From: an uncultured Alphaproteobacteria bacterium
Lineage (GTDB): Bacteria; Pseudomonadota; Alphaproteobacteria; Rhodobacterales; Rhodobacteraceae
Direction: 5' to 3'
Length of the DNA: 62,593 bases
Assembly: GCA_902531755.1 (NCBI GenBank)
Contig: CACAFI010000004.1
Coordinates: forward strand, 1 to 62,593
Each line of letters begins with the position of its first letter. Position 1 is the first letter of the stretch. Made by a program: the position numbers and the translations under genes. The notes beneath the pieces are model-generated. The model did not search any database. It was not told where the DNA came from and saw only the letters and a program-made list of their open reading frames with translations. Positions 1 to 9,413 of the stretch are shown in pieces.

Positions 1-870
1 TTGACAAAAATATCTATCAAAGTTCCAGCGCCTCTTTCTTACAGAGTACCGGATAATTTTGATGCATCTTCCTATGCAAGATTTTGTTTAGATGAGCTTG
101 AAAGAACTATAATCGATGAAGATCCTGAAAAAGTATTAGCTTTTATATTGGAGCCCGTAGGCGGGCTTTCTACAGGGGCACTAGTCGCTCCAGATTTCTA
201 CTACAAACAAGTAAGAGACATATGTAATCGACATGGGGTATTATTGATTTACGACGAGGTAATGAGCGGTGCTGGTAGAACTGGCAAGTTTCTTGCTGCT
301 GATCATTGGGAAGGATCGGACCCAGATCTTGTCATTTTAGCAAAAGGTTTATGCGCTGGCTATTCCCCATTGGGTGCTTTATTGGCTCCTAATAAGATAG
401 TTGAACCGGTTGTTTCTTCTGGTGGATTTTTGCATGGACACACTTACGCTTCAAATCCTTTATCATGCGCTATAGCAAATGCCGTGCTTAACGAGGTTGT
501 TGAAAATAACCTTGTAGAAAATGCCCGAGTTGTAGGTGATTATCTTAAAAAGGGTTTAGAGAATTTAGCAACGCAATTATCAATTATTGGTGACGTGAGA
601 GGAAAAGGACTACTTCTGGCAGTAGAGATAGTTCAAGATGCAATGACCAAATCTATGTTCAAAATGGATCAAAGGGCTATTTATCGAATAAGTGAACTGG
701 GAATAAAAAAGGGAATTCTTCTCTATACTCGAAAAACGGCAAAGGGTGAAAATGGGGAGTGGCTTATGATTGCTCCTCCACTAATCTCAACTACCGATCA
801 TTGCGATGATTTCTTATCCAAACTAAATGAAACATTAAAAGATTTTCAAAAGGAGCAAGGGCTTATGTAG
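1..870 (+). CDS. Class III (PLP-dependent) aminotransferase, 5' truncated by window edge
   Basis: The reading frame is already open at base 1, so the gene starts upstream. The 289 visible residues are the C-terminal two thirds of a class III aminotransferase, a family usually about 430-450 residues long. The acidic PLP-ring contact is in LLIYDEVMSG, the Schiff-base lysine is K115 in LAKGLCAG, and GHTYASNPLSCA is the second-subunit phosphate-binding stretch. Such enzymes transfer amino groups from omega-amino acids or amines to a keto acid in the cytoplasm. The substrate cannot be read from the sequence. The TTG at base 1 is in mid-gene and is not a start. Confidence 0.9.
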   Translation: MTKISIKVPAPLSYRVPDNFDASSYARFCLDELERTIIDEDPEKVLAFILEPVGGLSTGALVAPDFYYKQVRDICNRHGVLLIYDEVMSGAGRTGKFLAADHWEGSDPDLVILAKGLCAGYSPLGALLAPNKIVEPVVSSGGFLHGHTYASNPLSCAIANAVLNEVVENNLVENARVVGDYLKKGLENLATQLSIIGDVRGKGLLLAVEIVQDAMTKSMFKMDQRAIYRISELGIKKGILLYTRKTAKGENGEWLMIAPPLISTTDHCDDFLSKLNETLKDFQKEQGLM

Positions 871-882
871 ACTTTAATTCTT

Positions 883-1077
883 TTAATTGGGAGAGCTAGT
901 CTTCAATCTTTCCATAATTTTCTCTCTCTGAATGTCAGTCATGATTACCCAATCTCTGATTTCATCTTGGGTTCTGCCACATCCTATGCAAACTCCCTCT
1001 TCCAGAGTACATATTTTCACGCAGGGACTTTTGATGTCTTCCCAACGAACTCTATTTCTCTGTCCTCTTCTAACCAT
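883..1077 (-). CDS. DUF1289 small cysteine-rich protein
   Basis: A 64-residue protein with the DUF1289 pattern: SPCVKICTLEEGVCIGCGRT followed by an EIRDW segment. The four cysteines (CxxxC, CxGC) suggest a bound metal or Fe-S centre, but no function is established for the family. I chose the ATG at 1077, 20 bases beyond the stop of the threonine aldolase gene on the same strand. A longer frame would overlap that gene and has no family similarity. No clear ribosome site precedes it, so it may be translated by coupling to the aldolase gene. A second, broken member lies at 5119. Confidence 0.8.
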   Translation of the reverse strand: MVRRGQRNRVRWEDIKSPCVKICTLEEGVCIGCGRTQDEIRDWVIMTDIQREKIMERLKTSSPN

Positions 1078-1096
1078 GTAATTTAAATTTACATTT

Positions 1097-2134
1097 TTAT
1101 TGATAATAGCTTTTAAAACCAGCGATTGCTTTATCAAGACCTTCATCCGAAATATCACGATGTAAGACCATCCGTATCGATGGGTTTTGATCACCTATTT
1201 TAACGCTATATTTTTCCAAATGTGACCGGAGTTTTTCGGTTTGGCCATCTTTAGGCGTGAAAAACACCATGTTTGTACCGCTATCAACTTGCCCTATATT
1301 CATTCCTCGAAGTTCATTAGCGAAAAACTCTGCTTTCTTATGATCTTCAGAAAGTCTAGATACATTGTTATCTAGAGCATAATGCCCTGCCGCAGCTACA
1401 ATACCAACCTGTCTCATTGATCCCCCAAGAATTTTTCTGTTTCTTCTTGCTTTTCGAATAAATCTTGATGAACCTACTAGTACTGTACCAAGCGGTGTAC
1501 CAAGACCTTTTGACAAGCATACTGATACACTATCCGCACAATTTGCAAGTTCCTCCGGTTTACAGTTTAATGCCGTTACTGCATTAAAGAAGCGTGCGCC
1601 ATCGAGATGAATGCTAAGACTATTATTTCTCGCTGTCTTAGAAACATGTTGCATCTTTTTTAATGGAATTGCTTTACCACCAACCGTGTTTTCAAGGCAT
1701 AGCAATCGACTTGATGCGTGATGGGGATCGTCTTCTTTTATAGCTCCCGTAACTGATGCTGGCGAAATGGATCCATCAATTTCTGTTTCAACTGGCCATA
1801 AAGATATTCCGGCTAACACAGAAGCTCCTGATGCCTCGTCCCAGTATATGTGGTAATTTTTGCCTACTATAATTTCTTCGCCTCTGCCACAATGCGCCAT
1901 AAGAGCTGACAAGTTGCTTTGGGTGCCCGAAGGAAAAAAGGCTCCATCCTCTTTTCCTAAAAGAGATGCCAATCGCTTTTCTAACAGGTTCACAGTAGGA
2001 TCCTCACCATACACGTCGTCTCCAACAACAGCATTGGCCATTGCTGTTCTCATTCCTTCATCAGGAGAGGTAAATGTGTCACTCCTAAGATCACATTCCC
2101 ACGTATGATTTTTTATAACATTATGTTTATTCAA
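1097..2134 (-). CDS. ltaE: Low-specificity L-threonine aldolase
   Basis: A 345-residue fold-type I PLP enzyme that would cleave L-threonine or L-allo-threonine to glycine and acetaldehyde. The N-terminus DLRSDTFTSP is the hallmark of the family. HLDGARFFNA carries the PLP-ring aspartate, and the PLP lysine is in CLSKGLGTPLG. The start is a TTG at 2134 preceded by AGAGG seven bases upstream, which decides the start because no in-frame ATG lies near the family N-terminus. It is followed by DUF1289 and lies downstream of a GFA protein on the same strand. Confidence 0.9.
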   Translation of the reverse strand: MNKHNVIKNHTWECDLRSDTFTSPDEGMRTAMANAVVGDDVYGEDPTVNLLEKRLASLLGKEDGAFFPSGTQSNLSALMAHCGRGEEIIVGKNYHIYWDEASGASVLAGISLWPVETEIDGSISPASVTGAIKEDDPHHASSRLLCLENTVGGKAIPLKKMQHVSKTARNNSLSIHLDGARFFNAVTALNCKPEELANCADSVSVCLSKGLGTPLGTVLVGSSRFIRKARRNRKILGGSMRQVGIVAAAGHYALDNNVSRLSEDHKKAEFFANELRGMNIGQVDSGTNMVFFTPKDGQTEKLRSHLEKYSVKIGDQNPSIRMVLHRDISDEGLDKAIAGFKSYYQ

Positions 2135-2155
2135 CTTTAAACCTCTTAAGTTACT

Positions 2156-2539
2156 TTATAAATCACGAGGATGATTTACGCCATCAAAGTTTTTTATAGC
2201 TCCTTTATAATCTGCTATATTGAAATCTTCAATGCAAGCAACATTTATACAAATCTTATTAGGGCTATTTCTACTTTTGTGGTGGGTATGCGTGCCACAT
2301 ATTATACAAAAATAATGTGGAGCCTCTGTAGTATTGAATACGTACTCCGTGACAGACTCAAAACCTTCGACTATGGTTACGTTTTGCTCAGGTGTACAAA
2401 GCATTCCAAAGCCCTTACTTCTGCTACATATTGAGCAATTACATCTTACAATCTCTGAAAGAGGTTTATCCAAATCGATACTAAATCTTATTGAGCCGCA
2501 GTGGCAGGAAGCATTTAGTTTTTTAAATTTAACCGTCAT
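2156..2539 (-). CDS. GFA (glutathione-dependent formaldehyde-activating-like) zinc protein
   Basis: A 127-residue zinc protein of the GFA/CENP-V fold family. The cysteine sets are visible in order: CHCGSIRF, CNCSICSRSKG, and CIICGTHTHH near residue 85. These bind two zinc ions in family members, some of which act on S-hydroxymethyl-glutathione while most have no known substrate. It ends 21 bases before the threonine aldolase start on the same strand, so the two may be co-transcribed. A second GFA protein is at 39866. Confidence 0.85.
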   Translation of the reverse strand: MTVKFKKLNASCHCGSIRFSIDLDKPLSEIVRCNCSICSRSKGFGMLCTPEQNVTIVEGFESVTEYVFNTTEAPHYFCIICGTHTHHKSRNSPNKICINVACIEDFNIADYKGAIKNFDGVNHPRDL

Positions 2540-2645
2540 TCAGTGTCCCAACATTTACTATAAACAGTCATGCAAAATTTTACAATGACGCCAGATAAGC
2601 TCATTTTTATCAATTTTAAAATTCAATATATAATGGGGTTAGTTT

Positions 2646-3323
2646 TTAATTTTTTGATTTTCTCCAACCAGATGCCTGAGCCTCTTTTTCAGAACAAAAC
2701 CATCTTTCGCCCTTCAAAGTTGATATTTTTGTTTTTAAGTAATTTTTAGAGTTTGGGAGGTGATAAATTTGTTCTCCACTTGAAGAAATATTTCCTTTAA
2801 TTTTACAACCATTTTTTTTAGCCTCTTTAAAGCGCACTCCTCGCCGCCAATTCCAAGGTTCAACAAATTCGCCTTGCCATATACCGATATTCTTTTTTGA
2901 TGCTAATTTTTCACTGAGAATGTAATCTTTCGAATATTCTCTGTAGGCCAAAGCCCAACCATTTTCTACCAAATTTCTATTGATATTTTTATCTCCGATA
3001 TAGCAAACACCTATTGATCTACCATAACGGTCCTTTGAAGATATCTTGCAATGCAACGATGGTATAGAAATACCTTTTAACAAATTCTTTAAATATTCAG
3101 TTGCTAGTTTGCCACATGGCCAATCTTCCTCGTTTACATAACAATATTGCTCTGTTTCTGGTGCATCTATTCCATAGAGACGAATTTTTTCGTTATTAAA
3201 AATAATTGTGTCAGCATCAACGACTTTTATTTGGCTAAAAGCAATAGCAACGAAAAAAAAATAGCTGAGAACAGCGGTTGCACTAAAAATAAATGAAATA
3301 TTTGCCCAGTATTTTTTTACCAT
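2646..3323 (-). CDS. Membrane-anchored or secreted thermonuclease-family (SNase-like) nuclease
   Basis: A 225-residue protein with one hydrophobic segment at about residues 8-32 (signal peptide or anchor), then a staphylococcal-nuclease-like domain. VVDADTIIF, IRLYGIDAPETEQ (active arginine and glutamate) and KDRYGRSIGVCY (second arginine) reproduce the SNase active-site layout. NLVENGWALAYREY and GIWQGEF are typical later motifs. It probably cuts nucleic acid outside the cytoplasmic membrane. The basic C-terminal extension of roughly 60 residues with KEAQASGWRKSK is also found in other small secreted members. It is divergently transcribed from the ThDP gene. Confidence 0.88.
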   Translation of the reverse strand: MVKKYWANISFIFSATAVLSYFFFVAIAFSQIKVVDADTIIFNNEKIRLYGIDAPETEQYCYVNEEDWPCGKLATEYLKNLLKGISIPSLHCKISSKDRYGRSIGVCYIGDKNINRNLVENGWALAYREYSKDYILSEKLASKKNIGIWQGEFVEPWNWRRGVRFKEAKKNGCKIKGNISSSGEQIYHLPNSKNYLKTKISTLKGERWFCSEKEAQASGWRKSKN

Positions 3324-3370
3324 AATTTTTAAGTTAAACCTTTTTCAAAAATGCGTCATATTGAATTTCG

Positions 3371-3391
3371 AAATCAAAGGCGCTTTGATTT
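3371..3391. other. Nine-bp-stem hairpin between divergent genes
   Basis: AAATCAAAG, loop GCG, CTTTGATTT forms a perfect 9-bp stem with a 3-nt loop, followed by TTT. It lies in the 136-bp gap between two divergently transcribed genes (nuclease and ThDP enzyme), where a terminator would not be expected, so it could also be an operator. Confidence 0.4.
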
Positions 3392-3459
3392 TTTAGATTT
3401 TATTATTCTGAAAATATAATCTACTGTGTCTTTAATATAAATATGGAATAAAATTATCT

Positions 3460-5076
3460 ATGGTAAAGAACTGTGCTGAAGCAACTATCGAGCTTTTATC
3501 AAAGTATGGAGTAACAACTATCTTTGGAATACCTGGGGTTCATACTCTAGATTTTTGTCGTGCTTTAACGGATGAAGCTGATGACCCATATAAAATACGG
3601 CATATCCAGGCTAGAAATGAGCAGGGAGCCGGTTTTATGGCAGAAGGTTGGGCAAGAGCTACTGGTGATGTAGGAGTAGCATTAGTTATATCTGGACCTG
3701 GGGTAACGAATGCATCAACTGCGCTTGGTCAATGCTACGCAGACTCATTGCCAATGCTTTTGATTTCAGCAGAACCTGAGAGCAAAAGCCTAGGTAAGGG
3801 CCAGGGGGTGTTACATGAAATAACAGAACAAAAAAAGGTTACAGAACCTCTTACAGCTTTTTCAGAAACCGTCAAAAAGCCTAATGATGTGCCAATCTTA
3901 TTAGAGCAAGCCTTTACTATTTTTCGAGGTAAAAGACCTAGACCTGTTCATATCTCTATACCAATCGATATTCAGGCACAACCAGTTAATACTAATTGGG
4001 AACCAATCCAGATCCCACCTTATCTCAAGGCTAATGAAGACGATTTATCGAAAGCAATAAATCTAATTAATGAAAGCAATAAAATTGTATTTATCTTGGG
4101 TGGAGGGTCTTGTGACGCTGGAGAGGAAGTTAGAAAGTTGTTGGATAATCTTGGAGCCGTAGTGATTACTACCGCAGCAGGTAAAGGTGTGATTGATGAT
4201 AACCATCCACTGGTGATTTCTGGAGGCACGGTTAGGGCTGAGGCTAGAGATTATCTATCAAAAGCTGATTTAATCCTAGCTATAGGCACCGAAATGGCAG
4301 AAACAGATAATTATGTTGGAAAATACTTAATCAATGGAAAAGTAATTAGAGTAGATATAGATAGACGAAAAATAAATGATAACTATCAAGCAACTGTAGG
4401 ACTTGTGGGTGATGCTAAAGAAACAATCCAGAAGCTAAACGCTAAACTAAATAACTCTGTCTCTCAGGAACAGCTAGAAAGCGTTAAGAATGCGGTTACT
4501 GAGATAAAAAAACAGATAGAGGAAAACCTCACAAAAAGTGAGAAAAGACATAAGAAGCTTTTAACAATACTACGGAAAATTGCCCCTTCAGAAACAATAT
4601 TTTCGACCGACGCCTGCCAATTATCTTATACCGGTGTTTTTGATTTTAATATTCCTAAGGCAAGAAAGTGGCTTCATCCGGTTGGGTTCTGTGCACTTGG
4701 TAACGCTCTTCCTAACGCGATAGGAGCAAAGATGGCACTGCCTATGAAACCCGTAACAGTTTTAGTTGGAGATGGAGGATTTATGTTTTCCATGCCAGAG
4801 ATCCTTACTGCAAAAGAGCACAACTTATCTCTGCCTATCATTATATGGGAGAATGGGGGTTACAAGCAGATACAGGATGATATGAGAGCAATCGATATTG
4901 ACTGGGTAGGCGTAAAAGGACTTAATCCCGATTTTGTCAAACTCGCTGAGGCCTGCCATTGCAAATCAGTTTATGCTCATAGCAAGAAACTATTTGTAAA
5001 GGCGTTCAAAAATGCTTTATTAACTAACAGTCCAACTATAATTGTTGTAAGAGAGAATTATGATTGGCTAGGCTGA
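3460..5076 (+). CDS. ThDP-dependent decarboxylase/acetolactate-synthase-like enzyme (5-guanidino-2-oxopentanoate decarboxylase-like)
   Basis: A 538-residue protein with the three domains of the acetolactate synthase/decarboxylase superfamily. The N-terminal pyrimidine-binding domain carries the catalytic glutamate in ARNEQGAGFMAEG. The central FAD/DHS-like domain spans roughly residues 190-330. The C-terminal pyrophosphate-binding domain has GDGGFMFSMPE and, about 25 residues on, ENGGY for the metal and ThDP. The N-terminal stretch GVTTIFGIPGVHTLDF resembles AruI-type 2-ketoarginine decarboxylases more than biosynthetic IlvB. It probably decarboxylates a 2-oxo acid made by a transaminase, which fits the aminotransferase upstream. 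The exact substrate is an inference. Confidence 0.75.
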   Translation: MVKNCAEATIELLSKYGVTTIFGIPGVHTLDFCRALTDEADDPYKIRHIQARNEQGAGFMAEGWARATGDVGVALVISGPGVTNASTALGQCYADSLPMLLISAEPESKSLGKGQGVLHEITEQKKVTEPLTAFSETVKKPNDVPILLEQAFTIFRGKRPRPVHISIPIDIQAQPVNTNWEPIQIPPYLKANEDDLSKAINLINESNKIVFILGGGSCDAGEEVRKLLDNLGAVVITTAAGKGVIDDNHPLVISGGTVRAEARDYLSKADLILAIGTEMAETDNYVGKYLINGKVIRVDIDRRKINDNYQATVGLVGDAKETIQKLNAKLNNSVSQEQLESVKNAVTEIKKQIEENLTKSEKRHKKLLTILRKIAPSETIFSTDACQLSYTGVFDFNIPKARKWLHPVGFCALGNALPNAIGAKMALPMKPVTVLVGDGGFMFSMPEILTAKEHNLSLPIIIWENGGYKQIQDDMRAIDIDWVGVKGLNPDFVKLAEACHCKSVYAHSKKLFVKAFKNALLTNSPTIIVVRENYDWLG

Positions 5077-5118
5077 AAAAAATTAATGAAATAATGACAT
5101 ATTAACAGATAAGAAATA

Positions 5119-5301
5119 ATGAAGGGGAAAAATAGTCCTTGTATAGATGTTTGCCAGTTTTCTGGGAAAAATGGTTGGTGTAAAGGCTGCGGTCGCACTC
5201 AGGAGGAGACAAGAAAATAGAGATCTATGAAGCCCTACGCTAAAACCGCCTTATTGAGAGATCTAAAAACAAGAATTATTATTATTCAACGTGAAAGCTA
5301 A
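5119..5301 (+). pseudogene. DUF1289 gene interrupted by in-frame TAG
   Basis: An ATG at 5119 opens a 33-codon frame with a clear DUF1289 core (SPCIDVCQFSGKNGWCKGCG then RTQEETRK). It stops at TAG 5218-5220, exactly where the family has its conserved tryptophan (TGG in the paralogue at 883-1077). The same frame continues for 26 more sense codons to TAA at 5299, giving a 60-codon length normal for the family. This looks like a nonsense mutation (TGG to TAG) and hence a pseudogene. A real truncated peptide or a sequencing error are alternatives. It fills most of the 316-bp gap between the ThDP and MFS genes. Confidence 0.65.
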
Positions 5302-5413
5302 TCCCTCAATCTTTTAAATTCATATTATGAACTTCTTTACATATGCTACAAATTGAAATAGGTGTTTATTAATAACATTCGAGCAAAGAAAATTGTCAGG
5401 CAAAAATCTATAT

Positions 5414-6628
5414 ATGAGCCGGAGTCGTTTTTTGGACGCTAGCTCTCCTCCTCATATCTCAACCCTAGCAATTCTTGCTGGTGTATCAGCAATGAATATG
5501 AGTATTTTCCTTCCTAGCTTGCCTAGCATGGCCATAGATTTTGAGGTAGATTATGGCACTATGCAAATCTTTATCTCCGGCTATTTTTTATCTCTTGCAT
5601 TCTTCCAATTAATTATCGGACCTGTTTCAGACAGAATTGGTAGGAAGCCAACTATGATGATGGCTTTTCTTTTATTTACATTCTCTACCCTAATGTGCGA
5701 GCTAACATCGAATTTTTACATATTTTTATTCTTTAGGATGCTTCAAGCAGGTGTCGCTGCAGGCTTTGTTATTGGACGTGCAGTTATAAGAGATATAGTG
5801 CCGATGGAGCATGCGGCGTCGATGATTGGTTACGTGACAATGGCCATGACAATTATGCCGATGTTTGCTCCAGCGATTGGTGGTATTATTGAAGAACAAC
5901 TTCATTGGCAATACAGCGTACGCCTAATGTATATTATGGGTATTATTTCTGTGGTCTTGATTTGGTTTGATCAAACAGAGACATTGAAAAAAGAAAAAGA
6001 AAAAGAAAAAGGCAAAAGCAGCTTGATTTCCGATTACTCTCAACTTCTATTTAACAAGAAATTTTGGTGTTACATAATCGTTATGGGCTTTTGTGTGGGA
6101 TCTTATTTTAGCTTTTTAACAGGCGCTCCAGTTATATCAGAAGAGTATTTTAATTTAGATCCTTCGGTTCAGGGATACCTTTTTGCAATTATGGGACTGG
6201 GCTTTTTTGCTGGAAATTATTTGACTGGGAGATATGCTGTTAAAATTGGACCAAATAAATTTATGCTATGGGGGTGTTATGTTGCTCTACTGGGACCATT
6301 AATACAAGTGGGTATATTTGTAAGTGCATACTTTGGTCCCCTAAGTTTCTTTATTCCAATGCTTTTGGTAGGGCTAGGACAGGGGTTGATTGTTCCAAAT
6401 GCAGCGGCAGGGGTCGTTTCAGTGGATCCGAAGCTGGCTGGTAGCGCTTCTGGTTTAGCAGCCACGATACAGATATTGATAGGTGGATTTTTAGCATTAA
6501 TCACTGGCTACATAATCTCAAAGTTCGTTTCGCCACTTCCGCTGATCATAATTCTAATTATCACTATTTTGGTAAGTTTGCTTTTTTCTTACACACTTAT
6601 TAAGTCAGAGGGATTAAAGAAAGTATAA
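5414..6628 (+). CDS. MFS drug/metabolite exporter, Bcr/CflA type
   Basis: A membrane protein of about 404 residues with 12 predicted membrane segments. The MFS signature after the second segment is DRIGRKPTM, and GMG-type loops follow later. The N-terminus LAGVSAMNMSIFLPSLPSMA is typical of the Bcr/CflA group (drug:H+ antiporters, sulfonamide/bicyclomycin resistance). A lysine/glutamate-rich linker (KKEKEKEKEKGK) lies between segments 6 and 7. I prefer ATG 5414; a TTG seven codons earlier (5393) is possible. It is alone on its strand, and its true substrate is unknown. Confidence 0.85.
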   Translation: MSRSRFLDASSPPHISTLAILAGVSAMNMSIFLPSLPSMAIDFEVDYGTMQIFISGYFLSLAFFQLIIGPVSDRIGRKPTMMMAFLLFTFSTLMCELTSNFYIFLFFRMLQAGVAAGFVIGRAVIRDIVPMEHAASMIGYVTMAMTIMPMFAPAIGGIIEEQLHWQYSVRLMYIMGIISVVLIWFDQTETLKKEKEKEKGKSSLISDYSQLLFNKKFWCYIIVMGFCVGSYFSFLTGAPVISEEYFNLDPSVQGYLFAIMGLGFFAGNYLTGRYAVKIGPNKFMLWGCYVALLGPLIQVGIFVSAYFGPLSFFIPMLLVGLGQGLIVPNAAAGVVSVDPKLAGSASGLAATIQILIGGFLALITGYIISKFVSPLPLIIILIITILVSLLFSYTLIKSEGLKKV

Positions 6629-6665
6629 TCCTAGATTTATTATCTGATATTAAGTAAAAATATGG

Positions 6666-7622
6666 CTATTGGTTTTCCAGAATTTTTTCAATAAGAATTT
6701 GTACTCTCAAAGCTTCGTCAACTGTTGCCAAATTATTAGCTGTCCCCTTAAAATTACAGTAAAGAGCGTCTAATTGAGATTTAAGGCTGATGGCTCTGGG
6801 ATCTGTAGGTTCATCTCTCAAAGGTAAAAACTCTCCACCGTCACTTTGGAAATCTTTATAAAATTCTGAAACACGCCGACTAGTTTTTGAGCCCCTTATG
6901 GTCATTTCCTGCCTGTCTGGTTGTACTCCTCCTACACTAGCTAAAATGTTTACGCACTTTCCATCTTGTGTTTCAAGTCGTGCAAGCACATCCGTCTCAC
7001 AAAGCAAATCGTCTTTCGGGTATACTACCTTAGCCCACTTTAATTCAAGTAGACCAAGTACTCGTTCAGAAAAGAATAAAAAGTGTGATATCACTTCCCT
7101 TGTCATCCCTCCTTCTTCCTTAAATCGGAGCCAATCTGCATCTTTTTGCCACTCTCTTGGCCATTTAGGATAGGTAACAATAATATCGATACCAATCATT
7201 TTACCTAACTCTCCGTTTGATTTTGCAAGAAGTAATTCGTTTAACGCTAAACCTGCAGCTTGTGTAAAGTTGACAGCTAATGGAATGTTAAAATGTTTCA
7301 ATCTATCGACGAAGTTCTTGCTGTGCTCAACGTCAATACCTAGCGGTTTTTCCAAAAAAAGAGCTTTACCTTTTTGCGCTGCTTCAATTGCATAGGCTTC
7401 TCTTACTTTTGGTGGGCAAGCAAGATAAACCAGGTCTGCGGCATTAATCGCTTCTTCTGGAGTGCCAGTGATTTTAGCCTCTGTATCAACTTCGAGAGCT
7501 TTTAAGCATGCACTGTCATCAGGGTCCCAAAGAAAATTAGGCTCAAACTTCTCATGAATTCGCATATTCTGAAGCATTCTCCTTCCCATGATCCCAAGCC
7601 CTATGATTGCCACTTTAATCAT
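6666..7622 (-). CDS. Gfo/Idh/MocA-family NAD(P)-dependent oxidoreductase
   Basis: A 318-residue dehydrogenase. The N-terminal Rossmann fold starts IKVAIIGLGIMGRRM, and the family EKP motif is in ALFLEKPLG (about residue 93). The C-terminal half is the beta-sheet domain seen in glucose-fructose oxidoreductase, inositol dehydrogenase and related sugar or cyclitol dehydrogenases. It is the last gene of a minus-strand run with deoD and the HMG-CoA lyase gene (22 bp from deoD), suggesting co-transcription. The substrate is not predictable. Confidence 0.85.
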   Translation of the reverse strand: MIKVAIIGLGIMGRRMLQNMRIHEKFEPNFLWDPDDSACLKALEVDTEAKITGTPEEAINAADLVYLACPPKVREAYAIEAAQKGKALFLEKPLGIDVEHSKNFVDRLKHFNIPLAVNFTQAAGLALNELLLAKSNGELGKMIGIDIIVTYPKWPREWQKDADWLRFKEEGGMTREVISHFLFFSERVLGLLELKWAKVVYPKDDLLCETDVLARLETQDGKCVNILASVGGVQPDRQEMTIRGSKTSRRVSEFYKDFQSDGGEFLPLRDEPTDPRAISLKSQLDALYCNFKGTANNLATVDEALRVQILIEKILENQ

Positions 7623-7644
7623 TAATATTCCTTAGTGTCTGCCT

Positions 7645-8355
7645 TTAGTTGTTTAGAAATGCAGCTTCAAGAGCTATTTCCACCATATCGCTAAAACTGC
7701 TTTCACGATCTTTAGAGCTTAAGGCTTTTCCTGTTTGAAGATGGTCACTTATTGTGAGGATTGAAAGAGCCCTTCGTTTATACCTCAAGGCTAGATTATA
7801 CAACTCAGCTGTTTCCATTTCGACAGCTAAGACCCCATGTCTTGTGAGCTCTTTATTAAGGTCTGATCTTTCATCATAAAATGTATCAGATGAATATATT
7901 CCGCCTATATGGGTCTTTCTCTTTTTTGTCTTGGCAATCATCTCTGCGTTGCGGAGCAAATCAAAGTCTGCACAAGGAGCAAAGTTTAATTCTTTAAATA
8001 TTGTAGATGAAGGTGTCGAAACACTAGTGGCTGTCATTGCAATGACTACATCTCTGAGATTGACTTTTTTTTGCATTCCTCCTGCTGATCCAATACGAAT
8101 TAATGTTTTAGCATTATAAGCTCTTATTAGTTCATTTACATAAATCGAGAGAGAAGGCATCCCCATTCCTGAGCCATGTATCGTTACCTTGTTCTTTTTC
8201 CAAGTGCCGGTGTATCCTAGCATTCCCCTGACAGTATTAATTTCTGTAACATTTGATAAAAATTTATTTGCAGCCCATTTTGCCCGCAATGGATCTCCAG
8301 GTAACAAAACGGTGTCAGAAATTTGATTTTTTTTTGCTCCTATGTGGATTGTCAT
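7645..8355 (-). CDS. deoD: Purine-nucleoside phosphorylase, DeoD type
   Basis: A 236-residue cytoplasmic enzyme of the hexameric NP-I family that splits purine (deoxy)nucleosides with phosphate. [11 protein letters not shown] holds phosphate-site residues, HGSGMGMPS and RIGSAGGMQ are the signature, [10 protein letters not shown] contacts the ribose, and TISDHL has the catalytic aspartate. Length matches E. coli DeoD (239). Its start overlaps the stop of the HMG-CoA lyase gene by 4 bp (ATGA), so translation is probably coupled although the pathways are unrelated. Confidence 0.93.
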   Translation of the reverse strand: MTIHIGAKKNQISDTVLLPGDPLRAKWAANKFLSNVTEINTVRGMLGYTGTWKKNKVTIHGSGMGMPSLSIYVNELIRAYNAKTLIRIGSAGGMQKKVNLRDVVIAMTATSVSTPSSTIFKELNFAPCADFDLLRNAEMIAKTKKRKTHIGGIYSSDTFYDERSDLNKELTRHGVLAVEMETAELYNLALRYKRRALSILTISDHLQTGKALSSKDRESSFSDMVEIALEAAFLNN

Positions 8356-9293
8356 AGGGCGCCTTTACTATTTTTGAAATCCTCTAAATTATTTGCTGGC
8401 GGAAACTGGTCTGTATTTTTAAGAAAACCTGGAAGAGGTTTGTCTAGTTGTTCTTCAAGCCATCTAGCAGTTTCTATCGACTTAGATAATGATATTCCAG
8501 TATGAATACCAGATCTATCAAGCATATAAATCAAATCTTCGGTAGGAATATTCCCAGTGGCATTTGGAGCAAATGGACACCCCCCTGAACCACCAAAACT
8601 TGACTCGAGACCTACCACGCCTTGTTCAATTCCTTCCCAAGCATTTGCGATACCTGTATTTCGTGTGTTGTGTAAGTGTAGTCTTACTTTTAGCTGTGGG
8701 AAAGCGGTGTTTATTGCTTTTAACTTTGTCTTTATATCTTTTGGAGTAGCTACACCAATAGTATCTGCAAGGCATATCTCATTAAGTCCTATTTTTGACA
8801 CTTCTTCTACAATAGTAAGTAAATGACTTACCGATATTTCTCCTTCAAAAGGGCAGCCAAAACTTGCACCTATTGTGGTTGCAATTTCTATCTTTTTTTC
8901 CGCTTGACTAAAAACTTGTTTTAAAACTTTTAAATTATCCCTAGTTGTTGCTCCTTGATTACGTAGGCTGAAGGTATCGCTAGCAACAATTACATAATTT
9001 GCAACATCCAAATTGCTATCTAATGCTCGTTTAAAACCTCTTTCATTAAGCACAAGACCTACAAATTCTATGACATTTTTTTCTTTCTTAGGGAGGCGTT
9101 CAATTAACTGATCAGTATCGTACATCTGAGGAACTTTTTTTGGGTTAACAAAGCTGGTTACTTCAATTCGTTTAAACCCCGACTCGATAGTTCTTGAAAT
9201 GAGCTCTAATTTCTGATTTGTGTTCAAGATTTTTTTTTCATTTTGTATTCCATCTCTGGGTGAGACTTCAACAATTTGAATAAAATCTTTCAT
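8352..9293 (-). CDS. mvaB: Hydroxymethylglutaryl-CoA lyase
   Basis: A 313-residue TIM-barrel lyase that cleaves HMG-CoA to acetyl-CoA and acetoacetate, the last step of leucine degradation. [10 protein letters not shown] at the N-terminus holds the metal and catalytic arginine-aspartate. HLHNTRNTG supplies metal-binding histidines. [14 protein letters not shown] is the family cysteine-loop signature. It heads the minus-strand set with deoD and the Gfo/Idh gene. The neighbouring CaiB/BaiF transferase, read divergently, is consistent with CoA-ester catabolism. Confidence 0.92.
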   Translation of the reverse strand: MKDFIQIVEVSPRDGIQNEKKILNTNQKLELISRTIESGFKRIEVTSFVNPKKVPQMYDTDQLIERLPKKEKNVIEFVGLVLNERGFKRALDSNLDVANYVIVASDTFSLRNQGATTRDNLKVLKQVFSQAEKKIEIATTIGASFGCPFEGEISVSHLLTIVEEVSKIGLNEICLADTIGVATPKDIKTKLKAINTAFPQLKVRLHLHNTRNTGIANAWEGIEQGVVGLESSFGGSGGCPFAPNATGNIPTEDLIYMLDRSGIHTGISLSKSIETARWLEEQLDKPLPGFLKNTDQFPPANNLEDFKNSKGAL

Positions 9294-9413
9294 GGATATA
9301 AGTTTCCCTTTTGATAAATAAATTCAACACAGAAATAATTGACTTGATTCAAGTAAACGTGATCTTATTAGAACAGAATAAAAAATATAAAGTCAAAAAG
9401 AAAGTTGATTAAC

